Positions 25,878-38,076 of a stretch of DNA of 64,000 nucleotides are shown in pieces. The DNA is taken from assembly GCF_026230105.1 (NCBI RefSeq), contig NW_026614266.1, positions 146,082 through 210,081 of the forward strand, given 5' to 3'. Within the stretch, counting starts at the first letter, position 1, and every line of letters begins with the position of its first letter. The notes under the pieces were generated by a model. That model was not told the origin of the DNA. It worked only from the letters and a program-made list of their open reading frames with translations, and searched no databases. Position numbers and translations under genes: made by a program. The DNA is from Diorhabda sublineata. Its lineage: Eukaryota; Arthropoda; Insecta; Coleoptera; Chrysomelidae.

Positions 25878-27347
25878 ATGGATGTTAATCGCGTATATCT
25901 GACAAAGTTAGATGCAAACACACTCAAATATATGAGAAATGTTGAAATTCGACTTCAAATTAGGAAGATAGACTTTGAAAATTTTCAATCAACACAAATT
26001 GACAATCGACCTCAATGGGCTTCAATGGATGTTAATCGCGTATATCTGACAAAGTTAGATGCAAACACACTCAAATATATGAGAAATGTTGAAATTCGAC
26101 TTCAAATTAGGAAGATAGACTTTAAAAATTTTCGATCAACACAAAGTGACAGTTGACCTCAATGGGCTTCAGTGGATGTTAATCGACGATATCTGACAAA
26201 GTTTGATGCAAACTCTCTCAAATATATAAGAAATGTTGAAATTCGACTTCAAATTAGGAAGATAGACTTTGAACATTTTCAATCAACACAAAGTGACAGT
26301 TGACCTCAATGGACCTCAATGGATGTTAATCGCGTATATCTGACAAAGTTGGATGCAAACACACTCAAATATATGAGAAATGTTGAAATTCGACTTCAAA
26401 TTAGGAAGATAGACTTTGAAAATTTTCAATCAACACAAATTGACAATCGACCTCAATGGGCTTCAATGGATGTTAATCGCGTATATCTGACAAAGTTAGA
26501 TGCAAACACACTCAAATATATGAGAAATGTTGAAATTCGACTTCAAATTAGGAAGATAGACTTTAAAAATTTTCGATCAACACAAAGTGTCAGTTGACCT
26601 CAATGGGATTCAATGGATGTTAATCGACGATATCTGACAAAGTTAGATGCAAACTCACTCAAATATATGAGAAATGTTGAAATTCGACTTCAAATTAGGA
26701 AGATAGACTTTGAAAATTTTCAATCAACACAAAGTGACAGTCGACCTCAATTGTCTTCAGTAGATGTTAATCGACGATATCTGACAAAGTTAGATGCAAA
26801 CTCTCTCAAATATATAAGAAATGTTGAAATTCGACTTCAAATTAGGAAGATAGACTTTGAAAATTTTCAATCAACACAAATTGACAATCGACCTCAATGG
26901 GCTTCAATGGATGTTAATCGCCTATATCTGACAAAGTTAGATGCAAACTCACTCAAATATATAAGAAATGTTGAAATTCGACTTCAAATTAGGAAGATAG
27001 ACTTTAAAAATTTTCAATCAACACAAAGTGTCAGTTGACCTCAATGGACTTCAATGGATGTTAATCGCGTATATCTGACAAAGTTAGATGCAAACTCTCT
27101 CAAATATATAAGAAATGTTGAAATTCGACTTCAAATTAGGAAGATAGACTTTAAAAATTTTCGATCAACACAAAGTGACAGTTGACCTCAATGGGCTTCA
27201 GTGGATGTTAATCGACGATATCTGACAAAGTTTGATGCAAACTCTCTCAAATATATAAGAAATGTTGAAATTCGACTTCAAATTAGGAAGATAGACTTTG
27301 AACATTTTCAATCAACACAAAGTGACAGTTGACCTCAATGGACCTCA
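25878..27347 (+). repeat. Local 3-, 6- and 7-mer offsets with GAACATTTTC marker
   Basis: The variant GAACATTTTC, where an A of the palindrome is changed to C, occurs at 25389, 26271 and 27300. The spacings are 882 bp (6 units) and 1029 bp (7 units). Trimers starting at 25878 and 26319 (offset 441 bp) are nearly identical. The same GAACATTTTC marker then continues into the 1470-bp HOR at 29064, 30534 and 32004, so this block looks like the left precursor of that HOR. Confidence 0.75.
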
Positions 27348-28289
27348 ATGGATGTTAATCGCGTATATCTGACAAAGTTAGATGCAAACTCTCTCAAATA
27401 TATAAGAAATGTTGAAATTCGACTTCAAATTAGGAAGATAGACTTTGAAAATTTTCAATCAACACAAATTGACAATCTACCTAAATGGGCTTCAATGGAT
27501 GTTAATCGCCTATATCTGACAAAGTTAGATGCAAACTCACTCAAATATATAAGAAATGTTGAAATTGGACTTCAAATTAGGAAGATAGATTTTGAAAATT
27601 TTCAATCAACACAAATTGACAATCGACCTCAATGGGCTTCAATGGATGTTAATCGCCTATATCTGACAAAGTTAGATGCAAACTCACTCAAATATATGAG
27701 AAATGTTGAAATTCGACTTCAAATTAGGAAGATAGACTTTAAAAATTTTCAATCAACACAAAGTGTCAGTTGACCTCAATGGACTTCAATGGATGTTAAT
27801 CGCGTATATCTGACAAAGTTAGATGCAAACACACTCAAATATATGAGAAATGTTGAAATTCGACTTCAAATTAGGAAGATAGACTTTGAATATTTTCAAT
27901 CAACACAAAGTGACAGTCGACCTCAATTGGCTTCAGTAGATGTTAATCGACGATATCAGACAAAGTTAGATGCAAACTCTCTCAAATATATAAGAAATGT
28001 TGAAATTCGACTTCAAATTAGGAAGATAGACTTTGAAAATTTTCAATCAACACAAATTGACAATCGACCTCAATGGGCTTCAATGGATGTTAATCGCCTA
28101 TATCTGACAAAGTTAGATGCAAACTCACTCAAATATATGAGAAATGTTGAAATTCGACTTCAAATTAGGAAGATAGACTTTAAAAATTTTCGATCAACAC
28201 AAAGTGACAGTTGACCTCAATGGGCTTCAGTGGATGTTAATCGACGATATCTGACAAAGTTTGATGCAAACTCTCTCAAATATATAAGA

Positions 28290-29759
28290 AATGTTGAAAT
28301 TGGACTTCAAATTAGGAAGATAGATTTTGAAAATTTTCAATCAACACAAATTGACAATCGACCTCAATGGGCTTCAATGGATGTTAATCGCCTATATCTG
28401 ACAAAGTTAGATGCAAACTCACTCAAATATATGAGAAATGTTGAAATTCGACTTCAAATTAGGAAGATAGACTTTAAAAATTTTCAATCAACACAAAGTG
28501 TCAGTTGACCTCAATGGACTTCAATGGATGTTAATCGCGTATATCTGACAAAGTTAGATGCAAACACACTCAAATATATGAGAAATGTTGAAATTCGACT
28601 TCAAATTAGGAAGATAGACTTTGAAAATTTTCAATCAACACAAAGTGACAGTCGACCTCAATTGGCTTCAGTAGATGTTAATCGACGATATCTGACAAAG
28701 TTAGATGCAAACTCTCTCAAATATATAAGAAATGTTGAAATTCGACTTCAAATTAGGAAGATAGACTTTGAAAATTTTCAATCAACACAAATTGACAATC
28801 GACCTCAATGGGCTTCAATGGATGTTAATCGCCTATATCTGACAAAGTTAGATGCAAACTCACTCAAATATATGAGAAATGTTGAAATTCGACTTCAAAT
28901 TAGGAAGATAGACTTTAAAAATTTTCGATCAACACAAAGTGACAGTTGACCTCAATGGGCTTCAGTGGATGTTAATCGACGATATCTGACAAAGTTTGAT
29001 GCAAACTCTCTCAAATATATAAGAAATGTTGAAATTCGACTTCAAATTAGGAAGATAGACTTTGAACATTTTCAATCAACACAAAGTGACAGTTGACCTC
29101 AATGGACCTCAATGGATGTTAATCGCGTATATCTGACAAAGTTAGATGCAAACACACTCAAATATATGAGAAATGTTGAAATTCGACTTCAAATTAGGAA
29201 GATAGACTTTGAAAATTTTCAATCAACACAAATTGACAATCGACCTCAATGGGCTTCAATGGATGTTAATCGCCTATATCTGACAAAGTTAGATGCAAAC
29301 TCACTCAAATATATGAGAAATGTTGGAATTCGACTTCAAATTAGGAAGATAGACTTTAAAAATTTCCAATCAACACAAAGTGTCAGTTGACCTCAATGGA
29401 CTTCAATGGATGTTAATCGCGTATATCTGACAAAGTTAGATGCAAACACACTCAAATATATGAGAAATGTTGAAATTCGACTTCAAATTAGGAAGAAAGA
29501 CTTTGAAAATTTTCAATCAACACAAAGTGTCAGTTGACCTCAATGGACTTCAATGGATGTTAATCGCGTATATCTGACAAAGTTAGATGCAAACACACTC
29601 AAATATATGAGAAATGTTGAAATTTGACTTCAAATTAGGGAGATAGACTTTAAAAATTTTCAATCAACACAAAGTGACAGTCGACCTCAATGGGCTTCAA
29701 TGGATGTTAATCGCCTATATCTGACAAAGTTAGATGCAAACTCACTCAAATATATAAGA
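28290..29759 (+). repeat. 10-mer HOR, 1470 bp, copy 1
   Basis: This is the first of three direct copies with an exact 10 x 147 period and no deletions. Markers in order are ATTGGACTTC, GATAGATTTTG, AGTGTCAG, TTTTCGATC, TTTGATGC, GAACATTTTC at 29064, then GTTGGAATTC with TTTCCAATC. A private difference in this copy is GGAAGAAAGAC (A at 29497, T in the others). The copy start is set where ATTGGAC begins to match; upstream the monomer class differs (NRRY at 28230 against NRLY at 29700). Confidence 0.9.
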
Positions 29760-31229
29760 AATGTTGAAATTGGACTTCAAATTAGGAAGATAGATTTTGA
29801 AAATTTTCAATCAACACAAATTGACAATCGACCTCAATGGGCTTCAATGGATGTTAATCGCCTATATCTGACAAAGTTAGATGCAAACTCACTCAAATAT
29901 ATGAGAAATGTTGAAATTCGACTTCAAATTAGGAAGATAGACTTTAAAAATTTTCAATCAACACAAAGTGTCAGTTGACCTCAATGGACTTCAATGGATG
30001 TTAATCGCGTATATCTGACAAAGTTAGATGCAAACACACTCAAATATATGAGAAATGTTGAAATTCGACTTCAAATTAGGAAGATAGACTTTGAAAATTT
30101 TCAATCAACACAAAGTGACAGTCGACCTCAATTGGCTTCAGTAGATGTTAATCGACGATATCTGACAAAGTTAGATGCAAACTCTCTCAAATATATAAGA
30201 AATGTTGAAATTCGACTTCAAATTAGGAAGATAGACTTTGAAAATTTTCAATCAACACAAATTGACAATCGACCTCAATGGGCTTCAATGGATGTTAATC
30301 GCCTATATCTGACAAAGTTAGATGCAAACTCACTCAAATATATGAGAAATGTTGAAATTCGACTTCAAATTAGGAAGATAGACTTTAAAAATTTTCGATC
30401 AACACAAAGTGACAGTTGACCTCAATGGGCTTCAGTGGATGTTAATCGACGATATCTGACAAAGTTTGATGCAAACTCTCTCAAATATATAAGAAATGTT
30501 GAAATTCGACTTCAAATTAGGAAGATAGACTTTGAACATTTTCAATCAACACAAAGTGACAGTTGACCTCAATGGACCTCAATGGATGTTAATCGCGTAT
30601 ATCTGACAAAGTTAGATGCAAACACACTCAAATATATGAGAAATGTTGAAATTCGACTTCAAATTAGGAAGATAGACTTTGAAAATTTTCAATCAACACA
30701 AATTGACAATTGACCTCAATGGGCTTCAATGGATGTTAATCGCCTATATCTGACAAAGTTAGATGCAAACTCACTCAAATATATGAGAAATGTTGGAATT
30801 CGACTTCAAATTAGGAAGATAGACTTTAAAAATTTCCAATCAACACAAAGTGTCAGTTGACCTCAATGGACTTCAATGGATGTTAATCGCGTATATCTGA
30901 CAAAGTTAGATGCAAACACACTCAAATATATGAGAAATGTTGAAATTCGACTTCAAATTAGGAAGATAGACTTTGAAAATTTTCAATCAACACAAAGTGT
31001 CAGTTGACCTCAATGGACTTCAATGGATGTTAATCGCGTATATCTGACAAAGTTAGATGCAAACACACTCAAATATATGAGAAATGTTGAAATTTGACTT
31101 CAAATTAGGGAGATAGACTTTAAAAATTTTCAATCAACACAAAGTGACAGTCGACCTCAATGGGCTTCAATGGATGTTAATCGCCTATATCTGACAAAGT
31201 TAGATGCAAACTCACTCAAATATATAAGA
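29760..31229 (+). repeat. 10-mer HOR, 1470 bp, copy 2
   Basis: This copy has the same ten-monomer order as copy 1, with GAACATTTTC at 30534. The one private difference I noticed is T at 30711, turning ACAATCGACC into ACAATTGACC, a C-to-T change at a CpG. Near-identity over about 1.5 kb implies very recent duplication or strong homogenisation. Confidence 0.9.
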
Positions 31230-32699
31230 AATGTTGAAATTGGACTTCAAATTAGGAAGATAGATTTTGAAAATTTTCAATCAACACAAATTGACAATCG
31301 ACCTCAATGGGCTTCAATGGATGTTAATCGCCTATATCTGACAAAGTTAGATGCAAACTCACTCAAATATATGAGAAATGTTGAAATTCGACTTCAAATT
31401 AGGAAGATAGACTTTAAAAATTTTCAATCAACACAAAGTGTCAGTTGACCTCAATGGACTTCAATGGATGTTAATCGCGTATATCTGACAAAGTTAGATG
31501 CAAACACACTCAAATATATGAGAAATGTTGAAATTCGACTTCAAATTAGGAAGATAGACTTTGAAAATTTTCAATCAACACAAAGTGACAGTCGACCTCA
31601 ATTGGCTTCAGTAGATGTTAATCGACGATATCTGACAAAGTTAGATGCAAACTCTCTCAAATATATAAGAAATGTTGAAATTCGACTTCAAATTAGGAAG
31701 ATAGACTTTGAAAATTTTCAATCAACACAAATTGACAATCGACCTCAATGGGCTTCAATGGATGTTAATCGCCTATATCTGACAAAGTTAGATGCAAACT
31801 CACTCAAATATATGAGAAATGTTGAAATTCGACTTCAAATTAGGAAGATAGACTTTAAAAATTTTCGATCAACACAAAGTGACAGTTGACCTCCATGGGC
31901 TTCAGTGGATGTTAATCGACGATATCTGACAAAGTTTGATGCAAACTCTCTCAAATATATAAGAAATGTTGAAATTCGACTTCAAATTAGGAAGATAGAC
32001 TTTGAACATTTTCAATCAACACAAAGTGACAGTTGACCTCAATGGACCTCAATGGATGTTAATCGCGTATATCTGACAAAGTTAGATGCAAACACACTCA
32101 AATATATGAGAAATGTTGAAATTCGACTTCAAATTAGGAAGATAGACTTTGAAAATTTTCAATCAACACAAATTGACAATCGACCTCAATGGGCTTCAAT
32201 GGATGTTAATCGCCTATATCTGACAAAGTTAGATGCAAACTCACTCAAATATATGAGAAATGTTGGAATTCGACTTCAAATTAGGAAGATAGACTTTAAA
32301 AATTTCCAATCAACACAAAGTGTCAGTTGACCTCAATGGACTTCAATGGATGTTAATCGCGTATATCTGACAAAGTTAGATGCAAACACACTCAAATATA
32401 TGAGAAATGTTGAAATTCGACTTCAAATTAGGAAGATAGACTTTGAAAATTTTCAATCAACACAAAGTGTCAGTTGACCTCAATGGACTTCAATGGATGT
32501 TAATCGCGTATATCTGACAAAGTTAGATGCAAACACACTCAAATATATGAGAAATGTTGAAATTTGACTACAAATTAGGGAGATAGACTTTAAAAATTTT
32601 CAATCAACACAAAGTGACAGTCGACCTCAATGGGCTTCAATGGATGTTAATCGCCTATATCTGACAAAGTTAGATGCAAACTCACTCAAATATATAAGA
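31230..32699 (+). repeat. 10-mer HOR, 1470 bp, copy 3
   Basis: This is the third copy, with GAACATTTTC at 32004. Private differences I noticed are CTCCATGGG (C at 31894) and GACTACAAATT (A at 32570). The HOR stops near 32700: the next unit keeps the NRLY start at 32640 but has ATTCGACTTC instead of ATTGGACTTC, followed by the ATGGAAG-type unit at 32787. Confidence 0.88.
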
Positions 32700-34365
32700 A
32701 ATGTTGAAATTCGACTTCAAATTAGGAAGATAGACTTTGAAAATTTTCAATCAACACAAAGTGACAGTAGACCTCAATGGGCTTCAATGGAAGTTAATCG
32801 AAGATATCTGACAAAGATAGATGCAAACTCTCTCAAATATATAAGAAATGTTGAATTTCGACTTCAAATTAGGAAGATAGACTTTGAAAATTTTCAATCA
32901 ACACAAATTGACAATCGACCTCAATGGGCTTCAATGGATGTTAATCGCCTATATCTGACAAAGTTAGATGCAAACTCACTCAAATATATGAGAAATGTTG
33001 AAATTCGACTTCAAATTAGGAAGATAGACTTTGAAAATTTTCAATCAACACAAAGTGACAGTCGACCTCAATTGGCTTCAGTAGATGTTAATCGACGATA
33101 TCTGACAAAGTTAGATGCAAACTCTCTCAAATATATAAGAAATGTTGAAATTCGACTTCAAATTAGGAAGATAGACTTTGAAAATTTTCAATCAACACAA
33201 ATTGACAATCGACCTCAATGGGCTTCAATGGATGTTAATCGCCTATATCTGATAATGTTAGATGCAAACTCACTCAAATATATGAGAAATGTTGGAATTC
33301 GACTTCAAATTAGGAAGATAGACTTTAAAAATTTCCAATCAACACAAAGTGTCAGTTGACCTCAATGGACTTCAATGGATGTTAATCGCGTATATCTGAC
33401 AAAGTTAGATGCAAACACACTCAAATATATGAGAAATGTTGAAATTCGACTTCAAATTAGGAAGATAGACTTTGAAAATGTTCAATCAACACAAAGTGTC
33501 AGTTGACCTCAATGGACTTCAATGGATGTTAATCGCGTATATCTGACAAAGTTAGATGCAAACACACTCAAATATATGAGAAATGTTGAAATTTGACTTC
33601 AAATTAGGGAGATAGACTTTAAAAATTTTCAATCAACACAAAGTGACAGTCGACCTCAATGGGCTTCAATGGATGTTAATCGCCTATATCTGACAAAGTT
33701 AGATGCAAACTCACTCAAATATATAAGAAATGTTGAAATTCGACTTCAAATTAGGAAGATAGACTTTGAAAATTTTCAATCAACACAAAGTGACAGTTGA
33801 CCTCAATTGGCTTCAGTAAATGTTAATCGACGATATCTGACAAAGTTAGATGCAAACTCTCTCAAATATATAAGAAATGTTGAAATTCGACTTCAAATTA
33901 GGAAGATAGACTTTGAAAATTTTCAATCAACACAAAGTGACAGTCGACCTCAATTGTCTTCAGTAGATGTTAATCGACGATATCTGACAAAGTTAGATGC
34001 AAACTCTCTCAAATATATAAGAAATGTTGAAATTCGACTTCAAATTAGGAAGATAGACTTTGAAAATTTTCAATCAACACAAATTGACAATCGACCTCAA
34101 TGGGCTTCAATGGATGTTAATCGCCTATATCTGACAAAGTTAGATGCAAACTCACTCAAATATATAAGAAATGTTGAAATTGGACTTCAAATTAGGAAGA
34201 TAGATTTTGAAAATTTTCAATCAACACAAATTGACAATCGACCTCAATGGGCTTCAATGGATGTTAATCGCCTATATCTGACAAAGTTAGATGCAAACTC
34301 ACTCAAATATATGAGAAATGTTGAAATTCGACTTCAAATTAGGAAGATATACTTTAAAAATTTTC
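32640..34365 (+). repeat. Variant 10- to 13-mer HOR, first copy
   Basis: A 720-bp open block at 32640-33359 recurs at 34551-35270 (offset 1911 bp, 13 units) and 36020-36739 (offset 1469 bp from the second). Shared markers are ATGGAAG with an intact A-tract, GTTGAATTTCG, and GTTGGAATTC followed by TTTCCAATC. CTGATAA is also shared, near 33250, 35161 and 36630; the first copy has CTGATAATG and the others CTGATAAAG. The three extra monomers of this copy relative to the next explain the 13-mer spacing. Confidence 0.8.
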
Positions 34366-34369
34366 AATC

Positions 34370-35700
34370 AACACAAAGTGTCAGTTGACCTCAATGGACT
34401 TCAATGGATGTTAATCGCGTATATCTGACAAAGTTAGATGCAAACACACTCAAATATATGAGAAATGTTGAAATTTGACTTCAAATTAGGGAGATAGACT
34501 TTAAAAATTTTCAATCAACACAAAGTGACAGTCGACCTCAATGGGCTTCAATGGATGTTAATCGCCTATATCTGACAAAGTTAGATGCAAACTCACTCAA
34601 ATATATAAGAAATGTTGAAATTCGACTTCAAATTAGGAAGATAGACTTTGAAAATTTTCAATCAACACAAAGTGACAGTAGACCTCAATGGGCTTCAATG
34701 GAAGTTAATCGACGATATCTGACAAAGATAGATGCAAACTCTCTCAAATATATAAGAAATGTTGAATTTCGACTTCAAATTAGGAAGATAGACTTTGAAA
34801 ATTTTCAATCAACACAAATTGACAATCGACCTCAATGGGCTTCAATGGATGTTAATCGCCTATATCTGACAAAGTTAGATGCAAACTCACTCAAATATAT
34901 GAGAAATGTTGAAATTCGACTTCAAATTAGGAAGATAGACTTTGAAAATTTTCAATCAACACAAAGTGACAGTCGACCTCAATTGGCTTCAGTAGATGTT
35001 AATCGACGATATCTGACAAAGTTAGATGCAAACTCTCTCAAATATATAAGAAATGTTGAAATTCGACTTCAAATTAGGAAGATAGACTTTGAAAATTTTC
35101 AATCAACACAAATTGACAATCGACCTCAATGGTCTTCAATGGATGTTAATCGCCTATATCTGATAAAGTTAGATGCAAACTCACTCAAATATATGAGAAA
35201 TGTTGGAATTCGACTTCAAATTAGGAAGATAGACTTTAAAAATTTCCAATCAACACAAAGTGTCAGTTGACCTCAATGGACTTCAATGGATGTTAATCGC
35301 GTATATCTGACAAAGTTAGATGCAAACACACTCAAATATATGAGAAATGTTGAAATTCGACTTCAAATTAGGAAGATAGACTTTGAAAATTTTCAATCAA
35401 CACAAAGTGTCAGTTGACCTCAATGGACTTCAATGGATGTTAATCGCGTATATCTGACAAAGTTAGATGCAAACACACTCAAATATATGAGAAATGTTGA
35501 AATTTGACTTCAAATTAGGGAGATAGACTTTAAAAATTTTCAATCAACACAAAGTGACAGTCGACCTCAATGGGCTTCAATGGATGTTAATCGCCTATAT
35601 CTGACAAAGTTAGATGCAAACTCACTCAAATATATAAGGAATGTTGAAATTCGACTTCAAATTAGGAAGATAGACTTTGAAATTTTCAATCAACACAAAG
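34370..35700 (+). repeat. Variant 10-mer HOR, second copy (offset 1469 bp)
   Basis: This block matches about 35839-37169 with a period of 1469 bp, which is 10 x 147 minus the A-deletion near 35679; its equivalent is at 37148. Shared markers include TGGTCTTCAATGG and CTGATAAAG. The match ends just after the deletion: 35700 continues GACAATCGACC while 37169 continues GACAGTAGACC. Confidence 0.82.
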
Positions 35701-35838
35701 TGACAATCGACCTCAATGGGCTTCAATGGATGTTAATCGTCTATATCTGACAAAGTTAGATGCAAACTCACTCAAATATATAAGAAATGTTGAAATTGGA
35801 CTTCAAATTAGGAAGATAGATTTTGAAAATTGTCAATC

Positions 35839-37169
35839 AACACAAAGTGTCAGTTGACCTCAATGGACTTCAATGGATGTTAATCGCGTATATCTGACAA
35901 AGTTAGATGCAAACACACTCAAATATATGAGAAATGTTGAAAATTGACTTCAAATTAGGGAGATAGACTTTAAAAATTTTCAATCAACACAAAGTGACAG
36001 TCGACCTCAATGGGCTTCAATGGATGTTAATCGCCTATATCTGACAAAGTTAGATGCAAACTCACTCAAATATATAAGAAATGTTGAAATTCGACTTCAA
36101 ATTAGGAAGATAGACTTTGAAAATTTTCAATCAACACAAAGTGACAGTAGACCTCAATGGGCTTCAATGGAAGTTAATCGACGATATCTGACAAAGATAG
36201 ATACAAACTCTCTCAAATATATAAGAAATGTTGAATTTCGACTTCAAATTAGGAAGATAGACTTTGAAAATTTTCAATCAACACAAATTGACAATCGACC
36301 TCAATGGGCTTCAATGGATGTTAATCGCCTATATCTGACAAAGTTAGATGCAAACTCACTCAAATATATGAGAAATGTTGAAATTCGACTTCAAATTAGG
36401 AAGATAGACTTTGAAAATTTTCAATCAACACAAAGTGACAGTCGACCTCAATTGGCTTCAGTAGATGTTAATCGACGATATCTGACAAAGTTAGATGCAA
36501 ACTCTCTCAAATATATAAGAAATGTTGAAATTCGACTTCAAATTAGGAAGATAGACTTTGAAAATTTTCAATCAACACAAATTGACAATCGACCTCAATG
36601 GTCTTCAATGGATGTTAATCGCCTATATCTGATAAAGTTAGATGCAAACTCACTCAAATATATGAGAAATGTTGGAATTCGACTTCAAATTAGGAAGATA
36701 GACTTTAAAAATTTCCAATCAACACAAAGTGTCAGTTGACCTCAATGGACTTCAATGGATGTTAATCGCGTATATCTGACAAAGTTAGATGCAAACACAC
36801 TCAAATATATGAGAAATGTTGAAATTCGACTTCAAATTAGGAAGATAGACTTTGAAAATTTTCAATCAACACAAAGTGTCAGTTGACCTCAATGGACTTC
36901 AATGGATGTTAATCGCGTATATCTGACAAAGTTAGATGCAAACACACTCAAATATATGAGAAATGTTGAAATTTGACTTCAAATTAGGGAGATAGACTTT
37001 AAAAATTTTCAATCAACACAAAGTGACAGTCGACCTCAATGGGCTTCAATGGATGTTAATCGCCTATATCTGACAAAGTTAGATGCAAACTCACTCAAAT
37101 ATATAAGAAATGTTGAAATTCGACTTCAAATTAGGAAGATAGACTTTGAAATTTTCAATCAACACAAAG
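35839..37169 (+). repeat. Variant 10-mer HOR, third copy
   Basis: This is the partner of 34370-35700. A private difference is GATAGATACAAAC near 36197, where the others have GATAGATGCAAAC. From about 37170 it joins the normal ATGGAAG-type unit and runs into the long open stretch at 37195-38061, whose classes resemble 33807-34388. Confidence 0.82.
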
Positions 37170-38076
37170 TGACAGTAGACCTCAATGGGCTTCAATGGAA
37201 GTTAATCGACGATATCTGACAAAGATAGATGCAAACTCTCTCAAATATATAAGAAATGTTGAAATTCGACTTCAAATTAGGAAGATAGACTTTGAAAATT
37301 TTCAATCAACACAAATTGACAATCGACCTCAATGGGCTTCAATGGATGTTAATCGCCTATATCTGACAAAGTTAGATGCAAACTCACTCAAATATATGAG
37401 AAATGTTGAAATTCGACTTCAAATTAGGAAGATAGACTTTGAAAATTTTCAATCAACACAAAGTGACAGTCGACCTCAATTGGCTTCAGTAGATGTTAAT
37501 CGACGATATCTGACAAAGTTAGATGCAAACTCTCTCAAATATATAAGAAATGTTGAAATTCGACTTCAAATTAGGAAGATAGACTTTGAAAATTTTCAAT
37601 CAACACAAAGTGACAGTCGACCTCAATTGTCTTCAGTAGATGTTAATCGACGATATCTGACAAAGTTAGATGCAAACTCTCTCAAATATATAAGAAATGT
37701 TGAAATTCGACTTCAAATTAGGAAGATAGACTTTGAAAATTTTCAATCAACACAAATTGACAATCGACCTCAATGGGCTTCAATGGATGTTAATCGCCTA
37801 TATCTGACAAAGTTAGATGCAAACTCACTCAAATATATAAGAAATGTTGAAATTGGACTTCAAATTAGGAAGATAGATTTTGAAAATTTTCAATCAACAC
37901 AAATTGACATTCGACCTCAATGGGCTTCAATGGATGTTAATCGCCTATATCTGACAAAGTTAGATGCAAACTCACTCAAATATATGAGAAATGTTGAAAT
38001 TCGACTTCAAATTAGGAAGATAGACTTTAAAAATTTTCAATCAACACAAAGTGTCAGTTGACCTCAATGGACTTCA

